A stretch of 64,000 bases of DNA from contig JAHDWJ010000001.1 in the NCBI GenBank assembly GCA_023384415.1, positions 62,001 through 126,000 of the forward strand, read 5' to 3'. Positions 34,884 through 42,742 of the stretch are shown here, one piece after another (within the stretch, counting starts at the first letter, position 1; every line of letters begins with the position of its first letter). The position numbers were made by a program, and so were the translations under genes. The stretch comes from Anaerolineae bacterium. Lineage in GTDB: Bacteria; Chloroflexota; Anaerolineae; Promineifilales; Promineifilaceae. The notes below the pieces were generated by a model, which worked only from the letters and a program-made list of their open reading frames with translations, made no database searches and had not been told where the DNA came from.

Positions 34884-35127
34884 AAGGATGAATGATGAGA
34901 GATGAATGATGAAAGAAGAAAGTTGAGCCTGCTAAAAAACTCCCGCAGAGACGCAGAGGCGCAGAGGCGCGAAGTTACCAGAGAAAAGTTTATGCTAACC
35001 CGTGTAATTTGTAGCTTTTTTGTAACTATTCACCGCCAAGACGCAAAGAACACAAAGAACTTGAGTAATTTCTTGGCGTTCTTAGCGTCTTAGCGGTTCC
35101 ATATCCAGAGAACCTGAATAGTTACGC
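34884..35127. repeat. Repeat cluster with a 104-bp inverted-repeat element
   Basis: The gap 34864-35297 has no gene. 34884-34915 holds heptamers (GGATGAA/TGATGAG). 34943-34975 is a GACGCAGAGGCGC repeat. 35022-35125 is a 104-bp element with perfect 11-bp inverted ends (GTAACTATTCA / TGAATAGTTAC) and an inner palindrome ACCGCCAAGACGCAAAGAAC / GTTCTTAGCGTCTTAGCGGT (two mismatches). Parts of this family also occur at 7768-7800 and 54515-54540. Confidence 0.85.
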
Positions 35128-35226
35128 TTTTTTTCAGGTAACTCAAACTTTATCCCTCATTAACCCATTAACTTACCTACACGCTGGCCAACCTGCAAAC
35201 TCTCTTACGCACCCACCCGTAAACAA

Positions 35227-35258
35227 AAAAGGCAGATACGTTGCCGCACCTGCCTTTT
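35227..35258 (-). terminator. Intrinsic terminator of the rplU-rpmA-rpmE operon
   Basis: AAAAGGCAG and CTGCCTTTT flank a GC-rich loop; on the minus strand the stem is followed by TTTTTTG. It lies about 40 bp after the bL31 stop. Confidence 0.85.
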
Positions 35259-35297
35259 GTGACGTTAGTAGGAAATGAAGAAAACGGCTGGCTCGAT

Positions 35298-35747
35298 TTA
35301 CTCGATTAACCCTTCGTTGCGTAAAAACCGCTTAATATCAATCAACGCTTTTTGACCGATACCAGGCAAGGCCAATAGACCATCTTCTCCTTCATTCTGA
35401 AGTTTAGCCAAAACATCATTCACAATAGTCAGGCCAGCTTCTTGCAAAGCATTTTCCGCCCGTGTGCCTAAAGACATGGTATCTACACTCCAACGGGTGG
35501 GATCCACCATCTCTTTTTGTTGCTCCTGGGTTGCCATGATTTGTTCACGAACCTGAAGACGGCGCATGAAGCGATCAACTTGCCCTTCAGTATCTAGCAA
35601 GCGAGTTTGGCCGGTGAAAAAGGGGTGGTTGCCAGACCAGATTTCTACATGAAGTTCTGGTTTGGTGGCCCCAACGGTCATGACGACTTTACCGTTGCAG
35701 ATGATTTTAGCTTCGGGATACCATTGAGGATGAAGACCTTGTTTCAT
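35298..35747 (-). CDS. rpmE: Ribosomal protein bL31 with RNA polymerase alpha-CTD-like extension
   Basis: A 149-residue protein, twice the normal bL31 length. Residues 1-70 are bL31 ([40 protein letters not shown]), but the zinc ligands are mostly gone: C-x-C became Cys-Asn and the C-x-x-C before HPF became WSGN, so it should be the zinc-free type. After a linker, residues about 92-149 ([20 protein letters not shown] to [20 protein letters not shown]) resemble the DNA-binding C-terminal domain of RNA polymerase alpha. It overlaps rpmA by 4 bp. The role of the extension is unknown. Confidence 0.85.
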   Translation of the reverse strand: MKQGLHPQWYPEAKIICNGKVVMTVGATKPELHVEIWSGNHPFFTGQTRLLDTEGQVDRFMRRLQVREQIMATQEQQKEMVDPTRWSVDTMSLGTRAENALQEAGLTIVNDVLAKLQNEGEDGLLALPGIGQKALIDIKRFLRNEGLIE

Positions 35748-36013
35748 TCGACTTGTTCCCCCTGGGGTTGGTAAACACTGACCATTTTGCGGCCGCGTTT
35801 TACCTCAAACTGCACCTGGCCTTCAATGAGGGCATAAATGGTGTAATCCCGTCCCAATCCCACATTGTTTCCTGGTATCACTTTGGTCCCGTTTTGGCGA
35901 ATGATTATATGGCCGGGCAGCACATGCTCCCCACCATATGATTTAACGCCCAACCGTTTAGAATTGCTGTCGCGGCCGTTACGAGACGAACCGCTTCCCT
36001 TTTTATGTGCCAT
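35744..36013 (-). CDS. rpmA: Ribosomal protein bL27
   Basis: An 89-residue bL27 with the standard N-terminus [20 protein letters not shown] and [20 protein letters not shown]. The N-terminal tail reaches the peptidyl-transferase centre. There is no Firmicute-type cleaved leader. It follows rplU by 78 bp and overlaps rpmE by 4 bp, so the three form one operon. ATG 36013 is secure. Confidence 0.97.
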   Translation of the reverse strand: MAHKKGSGSSRNGRDSNSKRLGVKSYGGEHVLPGHIIIRQNGTKVIPGNNVGLGRDYTIYALIEGQVQFEVKRGRKMVSVYQPQGEQVE

Positions 36014-36091
36014 GTTTATACTCCTCTCGGTGTAACCAGGAGACAGGCTTAACCCTGTTCTTATCTTTACCCTGAGTACAATCGCTGATGT

Positions 36092-36406
36092 TTACGCCAA
36101 AACCAGTTCGTCTATACGGAGACGGGTGTAGCTTTGCCGATGCCCCCGGCGACGGCGATACCGATTTTTAGGTTTGTATTTCCAAACAAAAATTTTCTTG
36201 CCCCGGTACTGCTCTACAACCGTCGCTTTAACGGTTGCTCCCACAACATGTGGCTGGCCTACGGTGATGTTTTCTCCATCGGCGACCAACAAAACATGGT
36301 TGAGTTCAATTTGTGAACCAACTTCGTGGGTCAACTTTTCTACACTGAAGCTGTGTCCTACCTCAGCCCGATATTGGCGACCACCAGATTCCACGATTGC
36401 GTACAC
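36092..36406 (-). CDS. rplU: Ribosomal protein bL21
   Basis: A 104-residue bL21 (MYAIVESGGRQYRAEVGHSF; C-terminal KPKNRYRRRRGHRQSYTRLR). It binds 23S rRNA near uL15. GTG 36406 follows GGAGG at 36412-36416. The leader contains a terminator-like hairpin ending at the ribosome-binding site and a consensus promoter upstream, so the operon is likely controlled by attenuation. Confidence 0.97.
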   Translation of the reverse strand: MYAIVESGGRQYRAEVGHSFSVEKLTHEVGSQIELNHVLLVADGENITVGQPHVVGATVKATVVEQYRGKKIFVWKYKPKNRYRRRRGHRQSYTRLRIDELVLA

Positions 36407-36417
36407 GACCTACCTCC

Positions 36418-36445
36418 AAAAAAAACGGCATCTATAGGGATGCCG
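36418..36445 (-). promoter_or_regulatory. Attenuator-like hairpin in the rplU leader
   Basis: On the minus strand CGGCATC, CCTATA, GATGCCG is followed by eight T, a full intrinsic terminator, and the T-run runs straight into the GGAGG of rplU. A second hairpin CTTGTAG-CCA-CTACAAG lies upstream at 36474-36490 and could be part of a switch. It lies downstream of the promoter, so read-through must be regulated. Confidence 0.75.
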
Positions 36446-36503
36446 GATCAAATCTTACTTAAAACAACCTTGCCTTGTAGTGGCTACAAGACAACGGAGC
36501 AGA

Positions 36504-36532
36504 ATTATAGACGGTGTGCCTTTGATTGTCAA
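36504..36532 (-). promoter_or_regulatory. Consensus sigma-70 promoter of the rplU operon
   Basis: On the minus strand TTGACA (36527-36532), 17 bp, TATAAT (36504-36509). Both boxes are perfect. The leader is then about 95 nt. Confidence 0.9.
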
Positions 36533-36663
36533 AGTTTGCTTGTGAGGCGATTAACATCTACTTATAGCCTTTGCCGCTGCCGGTTAATGGGGATAACATG
36601 ATGCTAAAGATGCCTTATTCTATTGGTCTATACGGTCAACGGTTATAAACGGATATTTTCAAT

Positions 36664-36742
36664 GGGACTAGAGACTCGATATTGCCCAGTCTCTAGTCCC
36701 CAGCAGGAATGTCACGTTATGACCACGGTGGGTATAAAATGG
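36664..36742 (+). promoter_or_regulatory. Composite element: heptamer palindrome plus promoter-like motif
   Basis: GGGACTAGAGACT (36664-36676) pairs perfectly with AGTCTCTAGTCCC (36688-36700). It is followed at 36706-36742 by GGAATGTCACGTTATGACC and GGTGGGTATAAAATG. The second part recurs twice at 40852-40983, each time oriented toward a gene. Here it points to the SDR gene at 36786; the TATAAAAT may be its -10 box. Confidence 0.65.
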
Positions 36743-36785
36743 CGGCCTAAGAAATTGCTGTTCGCTGGTTACTGAAGTTACAACT

Positions 36786-37418
36786 ATGATTCACTCCTTC
36801 ACCGATAAAATTGCCCTTGTCACTGGGGCGGGACAACCGCCTGGCGCGGCCGCAGCCCAGGCGTTGGCCCAGGCTGGGGCCTCTCTGGTTATCAATGATC
36901 TCAATCCTGACCGGGCCGAGCGAACGGCCCAGGCTGTGCGGGAGATGGGCGGCCGCGCCATAGCCATCACAGCTGATGTAGCCAATAAGTTCCAATGTGT
37001 TCATCTCATTGAAACGGCCAGGATGGAGTATGGCCGCCTGGATATTCTCATTAACGCTATGTCTGTGCGTCCGGAAATGCCTTTGCTCAAAATGGATGAA
37101 TGGGATTGGCAGCGGGTGATGGATGTGAATGTGAAAGGGGTGTTTTTTATGAGCCAGCTTTGCGGCCGCGTCTTTGTCAACCAAAATGAGCTGACAGGCC
37201 AAAAGCAGGGGGGTGTTATCATCAACCTGGGCACAACCTGGGATGCCCCTCCCTATCAGGCGGCCTATACAGCCAGTCAGGCCGCCTTGCATGGCTTGAC
37301 CCTGGCTTGCGGCCGCGAATTGACCGAACATGGGGTCAAAGTTCATCTTTTTTTCACCGATGGGTTGACGGTAGAAAACGCGGCCGCCCAAATCTTGGCG
37401 TTATGTCAATTGGGATGA
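36786..37418 (+). CDS. SDR-family protein lacking the catalytic lysine
   Basis: A 210-residue short-chain dehydrogenase/reductase. The NAD-binding motif is VTGAGQPPGAAAAQAL and the NAG motif is INAMSVRP near residue 97. The active-site YxxxK is replaced by YTASQ (AAYTASQAALHGLTL near residue 163), and the usual catalytic Ser is in NLGTTW, also altered. The C-terminal substrate-binding part is short. It likely binds a dinucleotide without normal catalysis, or is decaying. Four GCGGCCGC sites lie within the gene. It follows the composite promoter element. Confidence 0.75.
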   Translation: MIHSFTDKIALVTGAGQPPGAAAAQALAQAGASLVINDLNPDRAERTAQAVREMGGRAIAITADVANKFQCVHLIETARMEYGRLDILINAMSVRPEMPLLKMDEWDWQRVMDVNVKGVFFMSQLCGRVFVNQNELTGQKQGGVIINLGTTWDAPPYQAAYTASQAALHGLTLACGRELTEHGVKVHLFFTDGLTVENAAAQILALCQLG

Positions 37419-37487
37419 ATGCCGCCAGCCTGGAAACGGGGTTTACCCGCTGCCACCTTTTGCCGCCCGTCATTCAACTAGAGGATT

Positions 37488-38963
37488 GTGACTTTGTTAC
37501 GACGATTTTCCTTTTTGTTCTTACTTATCTTGTTTCTGGCCGCCTGCCGCCAGGAGGAAAGTGATCCTACGGTCATCGTGGAGACGCCCGCGGCCGCAAC
37601 ACCGACCTTACCCACTTTCGCAACCTCCACCTTGCCGCTGCCTACCCCCACTTTGCCCGCTACCGCTACCCCTACCCCTGAACCGCAGCCAGCTCTCCGC
37701 ATTGATGATCAGAGGATAGATGACAGCGGCCGCGTCCTCATCCAGACAGTCACCAGCCTCACCCCATCTCTTCTGGCTTTTTACACCGAGAGCAACGGCG
37801 AACCCGGAGAATTCTTGACCTTCATCTCTATACCGATGGGCACCAGCGACCAGATTGAACTTACCCTCAATCCACTCCAGGTGACAGACACGCTATTTGT
37901 CCGTCTCTATGCTGACACCAATCAAGACAATATCCCTGATGATCCGGCCGCCCCACTTGTGCAAACCGCCTTCACCCTGGACCTGGCGGTTACCGTGCCA
38001 ACCCTCATTATTAACGATCAGACCGTTGATGAGGCCGGTCAGCTTCGGCTGGATGGGGGCACTGTTATTGGGCCATCCTGGGTAGTCATTCATAATGAGG
38101 TCAACGGCGCCCCTGGGGAGATCGTTGGATTCTATCCCTTGACCCCAGAAACCAGCTATCCCCTTACTATGACTATCCGTTGGCGGGAGGCTGTGCCCCA
38201 GATGCAGGCGATGTTATATCACGATGGGGGAGAACGCGGCCGCTTTGACCCTACGACCGATATGCCCCTTTTGCGCCAGGGACAGCCCATCACCGTTTCC
38301 TTCCGCGCCAGCCTGCCCCTGGATGTAACAGTGCTAGATCAGCCCGTCATCAATAACCAGATTGTGATTGAGCGTGTTATCAGCAATGGGCCGGGTTGGC
38401 TCGTCGTTTACACCGATGATGGCAGCGGCCGCCCCAACCTGATCATTGGCTATACCCATTTAGAAGATGGCCTCAATACCGCTGTCACCGTCTCGTTGCA
38501 GCCCAACGCCCATACGTCTACTCTGTACATCTGGCTTCATGAAGATGAGGATACCATTGGCACCTTTGAATATCCACGCACCGACGCGGCTGTTCGGCTC
38601 AATGGCCGTTTGCCCCTCCCATTTTCCTTTCGCACTAATGTCAACAATTACCTCATCGCCCGCGACCAGATGTTGACTGATGGGCCGATTATAGTCAGCC
38701 ATGCTGTGACCGTGGAGTCGGGATGGGTAGTTATTTACAATGATATGGCAGGAGAACCAGGGGAAATTATCGGCCAGACGTGGATACCAGCCGGGGTGAG
38801 CCGGGAAATTGAGGTGCTGGTGGCTATGGATGAGGTGACACCTACGTTGTATGTAGCCCTGCATCGGGATTTAGGCCAACCCCAACAGTTTGATGAGGCC
38901 GATCTGTCTATGCTGGTAAGCGGCCGCGCCATTATCGTTCCCATTTTTCTGCTGGACAATTAG
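37488..38963 (+). CDS. Surface lipoprotein with four repeated beta domains (DUF7282-like)
   Basis: A 491-residue lipoprotein: signal peptide with lipobox FLAAC (Cys20), a Thr/Pro-rich linker to about residue 68, then four repeats of about 100 residues, each with a pattern like WVVIHNEVNGAPGEIVGFYP and LYADTNQDNIPDDP. The repeats are diverged (for instance WVVIYNDMAGEPGEIIGQTW in the fourth). Such domains occur in chains in archaeal and Chloroflexota surface proteins; function unknown. The gene is 70 bp after the SDR gene. Start GTG 37488 is the first that gives an intact signal peptide. Confidence 0.8.
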   Translation: MTLLRRFSFLFLLILFLAACRQEESDPTVIVETPAAATPTLPTFATSTLPLPTPTLPATATPTPEPQPALRIDDQRIDDSGRVLIQTVTSLTPSLLAFYTESNGEPGEFLTFISIPMGTSDQIELTLNPLQVTDTLFVRLYADTNQDNIPDDPAAPLVQTAFTLDLAVTVPTLIINDQTVDEAGQLRLDGGTVIGPSWVVIHNEVNGAPGEIVGFYPLTPETSYPLTMTIRWREAVPQMQAMLYHDGGERGRFDPTTDMPLLRQGQPITVSFRASLPLDVTVLDQPVINNQIVIERVISNGPGWLVVYTDDGSGRPNLIIGYTHLEDGLNTAVTVSLQPNAHTSTLYIWLHEDEDTIGTFEYPRTDAAVRLNGRLPLPFSFRTNVNNYLIARDQMLTDGPIIVSHAVTVESGWVVIYNDMAGEPGEIIGQTWIPAGVSREIEVLVAMDEVTPTLYVALHRDLGQPQQFDEADLSMLVSGRAIIVPIFLLDN

Positions 38964-38965
38964 CC

Positions 38966-40783
38966 TCAAATGCGCCCAAACTCTTTAGCTAATTGAGCCA
39001 CCGAAAGGTGAATTAACGTTGGCCGGCCATGAGGACAGGTATGAGGATTGTGGCACCGTTCCAACTGGTGTATCAGCGCTTCCATTTCCTGGGGGGTAAG
39101 GGTTTGCCCGGCTTTGATGGCCGCTGTCTTACAGACACGCAAAATGATCCGGGCCTCAATTTTAGCTTGCAGTGGCTTATCCCCCTGCTCTAAATCAGCC
39201 ACAATAGCTTGCACTGCCTGGGCCGGATCCGCCCGTCGCAGCAAAGCGGGGATACCACGTACCATGAAGGTATTAGGGCCAAATGGCTCGATCTGGAAAC
39301 CTAAATGCTCCAGGTTAGGTAAATAATCAGCCAGCAGGGTCGCCTGGGCGGGAACAAGATGCACCGCAACTCCTGTGACTAACCCTTGCGAAGGCAAGGG
39401 AGATTGCCCATTGGTTTGTTCCCAGGCCGCCAGAAATTGTTCGTATAAAATGCGTTCATGGGCAGCATGTTGATCAATGAGGAAGAGGCCATCGGGACCC
39501 TCGGTGATAATGTATGAAGCTCCCACCTGGCCGATGACGCGCATGATAGGGAGGGTTGAGGTGTGCGCCGTGAGGGCTGAGGGTGGTGAGGGCTGAGGGT
39601 CGTGAGGCATGAGGATTGAGGGCTGCGCTGTTGAGGGAGTGTCCCAATCCAGGCTGAGGGGTTGGGGTTGGCTGGGGAGCGCGGCCGCAGGCCAATCTCC
39701 TTGCCAACCAGGGAAGGTTGTGGGCTGCGGCCGCGCCCATTCCACCAACTCCCCTATCTCCCGCACCGGGCTGCCAGCAATCAACGTCTTGCGAACCGCC
39801 CGCTGCACCGCACTAAACGCCGACACCCCTTGACGAAAGCGCACCTCAGTCTTGGTAGGATGTACATTCACATCCACCTGCTCATAAGGCAAGTTGACAA
39901 ACAGCACCGCCATGGGATACCGCCCGGTAGGCAGCAGGGTATGGTACGCCTGGATGATGGCATAAGTCAGTTGGGTATCTTTAACCGGGCGACCGTTGAC
40001 AAATAAAGTAAGTTGCCCCCGGTTGGCCCAATGCAAGCTGGGTGGCCCCACATACCCAGAAACTTTTACCAGCCGGTCTTCATCTTCATCCGCTTGAATC
40101 AGCAGCAGCTCCCGGGTCGTCTCTGGCCCATACACAGACAACAAAGCATCTAACAAATTGCCTGTCCCGTGGCTCTGAAAATTGACCCGACCATCGTGAG
40201 CCAGGCGGAAGCGCACCTGGGGATACGCCAAAGCATACCGGGTCACATGCTCATCTATCACCTTCCGCTCGCTGGTGACAGATTTGAGAAATTTGAGCCG
40301 GGCCGGGGTGTTGAAAAATAGATTTTCAACAGCCATGACCGTGCCCTGAGGTGCGCCAACCTGGTCTATTGATTGCCTACCCCCACCATGCAGCACCAGG
40401 CGTGTCCCAGCCGCTTCCCCTTGAGCGCGAGTCACCACCGTCAGGCGGCTGACTGAAGCGATGGCCGCCAACGCTTCACCACGAAACCCCAGGGTTTGAA
40501 TGGCATCCAGATCACCGCTGGTCTGAATTTTAGAGGTCGCATGGCGCAAAAAAGCGATCTCTACCTGCCCGGCAGGGATACCCTGTCCATTATCGGCGAC
40601 CTGGATCAAGTCGCGGCCGCCTTGCCGAATATCTATCTGAATAGTCGTGGCCCCAGCATCCAGGGCATTTTCTACCAGCTCCTTCACCACCGAAGCTGGC
40701 CGCTCCACCACTTCCCCGGCGGCAATTTGCGAGGCCAATTGATCAGGTAAAAGTTGAATCTTCATAGGTTGTAATTGTACCAC
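38966..40783 (-). CDS. mutL: DNA mismatch repair protein MutL
   Basis: A 605-residue MutL. The N-terminal GHKL ATPase has VKELVENALDAGATTIQIDI, DNGQGIP and GFRGEALAAIASVSRLTVVT. The C-terminal domain has the endonuclease motif FLIDQHAAHERILYEQF (DQHAxxExxxxE) and CPHGRPTLIHLS, so it is the nicking type found in organisms without MutH. The linker (about 340-415) is low complexity; residues about 381-411 are encoded by heptamer repeats. MutS is not in the window (MutS2 is a different protein). The upstream region shows the composite promoter element in the minus orientation. Confidence 0.95.
   Translation of the reverse strand: MVQLQPMKIQLLPDQLASQIAAGEVVERPASVVKELVENALDAGATTIQIDIRQGGRDLIQVADNGQGIPAGQVEIAFLRHATSKIQTSGDLDAIQTLGFRGEALAAIASVSRLTVVTRAQGEAAGTRLVLHGGGRQSIDQVGAPQGTVMAVENLFFNTPARLKFLKSVTSERKVIDEHVTRYALAYPQVRFRLAHDGRVNFQSHGTGNLLDALLSVYGPETTRELLLIQADEDEDRLVKVSGYVGPPSLHWANRGQLTLFVNGRPVKDTQLTYAIIQAYHTLLPTGRYPMAVLFVNLPYEQVDVNVHPTKTEVRFRQGVSAFSAVQRAVRKTLIAGSPVREIGELVEWARPQPTTFPGWQGDWPAAALPSQPQPLSLDWDTPSTAQPSILMPHDPQPSPPSALTAHTSTLPIMRVIGQVGASYIITEGPDGLFLIDQHAAHERILYEQFLAAWEQTNGQSPLPSQGLVTGVAVHLVPAQATLLADYLPNLEHLGFQIEPFGPNTFMVRGIPALLRRADPAQAVQAIVADLEQGDKPLQAKIEARIILRVCKTAAIKAGQTLTPQEMEALIHQLERCHNPHTCPHGRPTLIHLSVAQLAKEFGRI
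39551..39640. repeat. Heptamer repeat array inside mutL
   Basis: About 90 bp of GAGGGCT/GAGGATT/GAGGGTT-like units, the same words that fill intergenic gaps, here in the linker of MutL. The encoded residues (about 381-411) are Ser/Pro/Ala/Leu-rich and differ in style from the rest. Confidence 0.75.
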
Positions 40784-40851
40784 AATGGGAAAAGGGCTGA
40801 GGACTGAGTGATGAGGATTGAGGGGTGAGGATCACCAAATTGTCTTCCGTC

Positions 40852-40983
40852 CTATATACCCATCGGGGTCATAAAGTGACATTCCAGTTGGAGAGTAGAG
40901 ACTAGAGACTGGGGACTGGTTAATCTCGAGTCTCCAGTCTCACGGAAAATGTCAGTTTATGACTGTTGGCAGTATATAATGCC
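40852..40983. promoter_or_regulatory. Divergent pair of promoter-like elements flanking a heptamer palindrome
   Basis: 40852-40886 is the element (GGAATGTCACTTTATGACC, then ATGGGTATATA) on the minus strand, facing mutL. 40896-40941 is AGAGACT-type heptamers that fold back on AGTCTC. 40944-40983 is a third copy (GGAAAATGTCAGTTTATGAC, then TATATAATGCC) facing the sigma factor gene. TGTCA and TTATGAC are conserved in all three copies, as is the TATA-like box. Confidence 0.65.
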
Positions 40984-41032
40984 ATCTGTCACAAATGCCC
41001 GCCAGATGGTGTTTAGTAGGTTGTAATCGCCC

Positions 41033-41584
41033 ATGAACAGCAAGGATGATGAACCCATGACAACTTTTTCGGATGGTTTGCTCCTGGAGCAAATGGGGCA
41101 AGGGGATGTGGCTTCCTTTGAAACGTTGTTTCTGCGCCATTATGACCGGGTGTATGGGCTGCTTTTTCGCCTCTTAGGGGATCGGGGTGAGGCGGAAGAT
41201 GTGGCCCAAGAGGTGTTTATGAAGTTGTATGATAACCCGTTCCGGCCCGGTGAGGAGCATAATGTTTCGGCCTGGCTCTACCGGGTAGCCACCAACATGG
41301 GGTATAACGCCATTCGCGGCCGCAAACGACTCTGGCAGCGCAACAATTACCTGGTCCCTGACCCCACCCCAGACCCGGTTGAGACGGTAGCCCGCAATGA
41401 AACCACCGCCAAAGTGCGTCGCGCTTTAGCTACATTAAACCCCAGGCAAGCCCAACTTCTCCTGCTGCGCCAGATGGGATTAAGTTACGAGGAGTTAGCG
41501 GCCGCTTGCAACATTGCCCCAAGTTCCGTTGGTACCTTGCTGGCCAGGGCGGGCAAAGCTTTCCGGGAAGCGTATGGAGAATAG
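41033..41584 (+). CDS. ECF-type RNA polymerase sigma factor
   Basis: A 183-residue sigma factor with region 2 (VYGLLFRLLGDRGEAEDVAQ, EVFMKLYDN) and region 4 (LNPRQAQLLLLRQMGLSYEE, LAAACNIAPSSVGTLLARAG). There is no region 3, as in ECF sigmas. The next gene encodes a membrane protein that fits an anti-sigma partner. It is preceded by the composite element with TATAAT at 40975-40980. A start at the internal ATG (41057) is possible. Confidence 0.93.
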   Translation: MNSKDDEPMTTFSDGLLLEQMGQGDVASFETLFLRHYDRVYGLLFRLLGDRGEAEDVAQEVFMKLYDNPFRPGEEHNVSAWLYRVATNMGYNAIRGRKRLWQRNNYLVPDPTPDPVETVARNETTAKVRRALATLNPRQAQLLLLRQMGLSYEELAAACNIAPSSVGTLLARAGKAFREAYGE

Positions 41585-41657
41585 TTATTCGTTATTGGTC
41601 TATTGGTGAGGAGTGGTGAAAATACACCTACCCACCGAGAGCCAGTTGAGGAAGAAG

Positions 41658-42647
41658 ATGAATAACCAAGATGATGAAATCCGTGATGTGCTTGAAGCGT
41701 TGGAGCTGCTAACCCCAACCGGGGTGGATGCACCCCGCCCGGCGCGGCAAGCACTGGCGCGATTCCAACAACAATTGCAGGCTAAAAAACCTGCTCAACC
41801 CTGGTATTGGAGGTTTACGACCATGTTTCAACCTAGAAAATACAGCTTCGCTGCGGCGATGGTCATGTTTTTGGTGATCCTTTTTGCTTTTCCTGGTGTT
41901 CGTGCGGCCGCGTCCGACTTTCTCGGCCTGTTCCGGGTGCAAAAATTCGCTCCTATCTCTGTCTCCCCTCAGCAGATTGCTATGCTCCAGCAGATTGCCG
42001 ATCAGGGATTGGTGCCGGGCCAGTTAGAGATGTTGAGTGAGCCAACCGAACCGCAAAAGGTAGAGAGTGTGGCCGCGGCCGCGGCCGTGGCCGGCTTCAC
42101 CCCGCGCACCTTGAGCAGCCTGGGCCAACCCAATGAGATTTATGTGATGGATGGGGGAAGTGGTCAGCTAACCATCAACCTGGCTAATGCCCGATCTATC
42201 TTAGAAGCGGCCGGCATTGATCCCCTGCTCCTGCCCGACAGTTTAGACGGCCAGCCAGTCCAGGCTACCCTCTATGCTTCCATTGACCAAAGTTGGGCCG
42301 ATGGTACCGTGCTGCTGCAATCCCCCAGCCCAGAAATAGATTACCCTCCCGATGTTAACCCGGCGGTGTTGGGTGAAGCCCTGCTGCAATTGATGGGACT
42401 GACCCCCAACGAAGCCCGGCGTATGGCCCAAAACATTGATTGGACCAGCACCCTCATCGTTCCCGTTCCCGAAACAGCGTTCAGCTTCGCCGAAATCAGG
42501 GTAGATGGTACCAGCGGTATCTCCTTAACCAGCCTGCGCGGCAACGACCGTTCTGGCCTGGTATGGCAGAAAAACGGCCTCGTCTACTTTCTGAGTGCCC
42601 CTGGCAGCGTAGATGACCTGATCAAACTGGCTGAATCACTGCAATAA
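41658..42647 (+). CDS. Membrane protein, likely regulator of the ECF sigma factor
   Basis: A 329-residue protein (from ATG 41658, with GAGGAAG before it; the frame is open from GTG 41613, inside a heptamer stretch). A short cytoplasmic domain (MNNQDDEIRDVLEALELLTP) is followed by one membrane helix (YSFAAAMVMFLVILFAFPGV) near residue 70 and a large outer domain of about 230 residues with DUF4367-like features (PNEIYVMDGGSGQLTINLAN). The topology and place after the sigma gene suggest an anti-sigma factor, though no zinc HxxxCxxC motif is visible. A polyalanine run near residue 137 is coded by GCGGCCGC. Confidence 0.7.
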   Translation: MNNQDDEIRDVLEALELLTPTGVDAPRPARQALARFQQQLQAKKPAQPWYWRFTTMFQPRKYSFAAAMVMFLVILFAFPGVRAAASDFLGLFRVQKFAPISVSPQQIAMLQQIADQGLVPGQLEMLSEPTEPQKVESVAAAAAVAGFTPRTLSSLGQPNEIYVMDGGSGQLTINLANARSILEAAGIDPLLLPDSLDGQPVQATLYASIDQSWADGTVLLQSPSPEIDYPPDVNPAVLGEALLQLMGLTPNEARRMAQNIDWTSTLIVPVPETAFSFAEIRVDGTSGISLTSLRGNDRSGLVWQKNGLVYFLSAPGSVDDLIKLAESLQ

Positions 42648-42664
42648 TTTGGGCTGGATCATTT

Positions 42665-42699
42665 GGCCGCCGACGGTTGACCGCCGACCGTCGGCGGCC
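42665..42699. other. Perfect 13-bp stem with GCGGCC ends
   Basis: GGCCGCCGACGGT (42665-42677) pairs with ACCGTCGGCGGCC (42687-42699), loop 9 nt. One GCGGCCGC begins at 42694. There is no T-run. It lies between the anti-sigma-like gene and the ABC transporter genes, and could act as an mRNA barrier or factor-dependent terminator. Confidence 0.65.
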
Positions 42700-42742
42700 G
42701 CCCGCGATCAAAACTACTACCCCGTTCCTGAGTACATTGATT

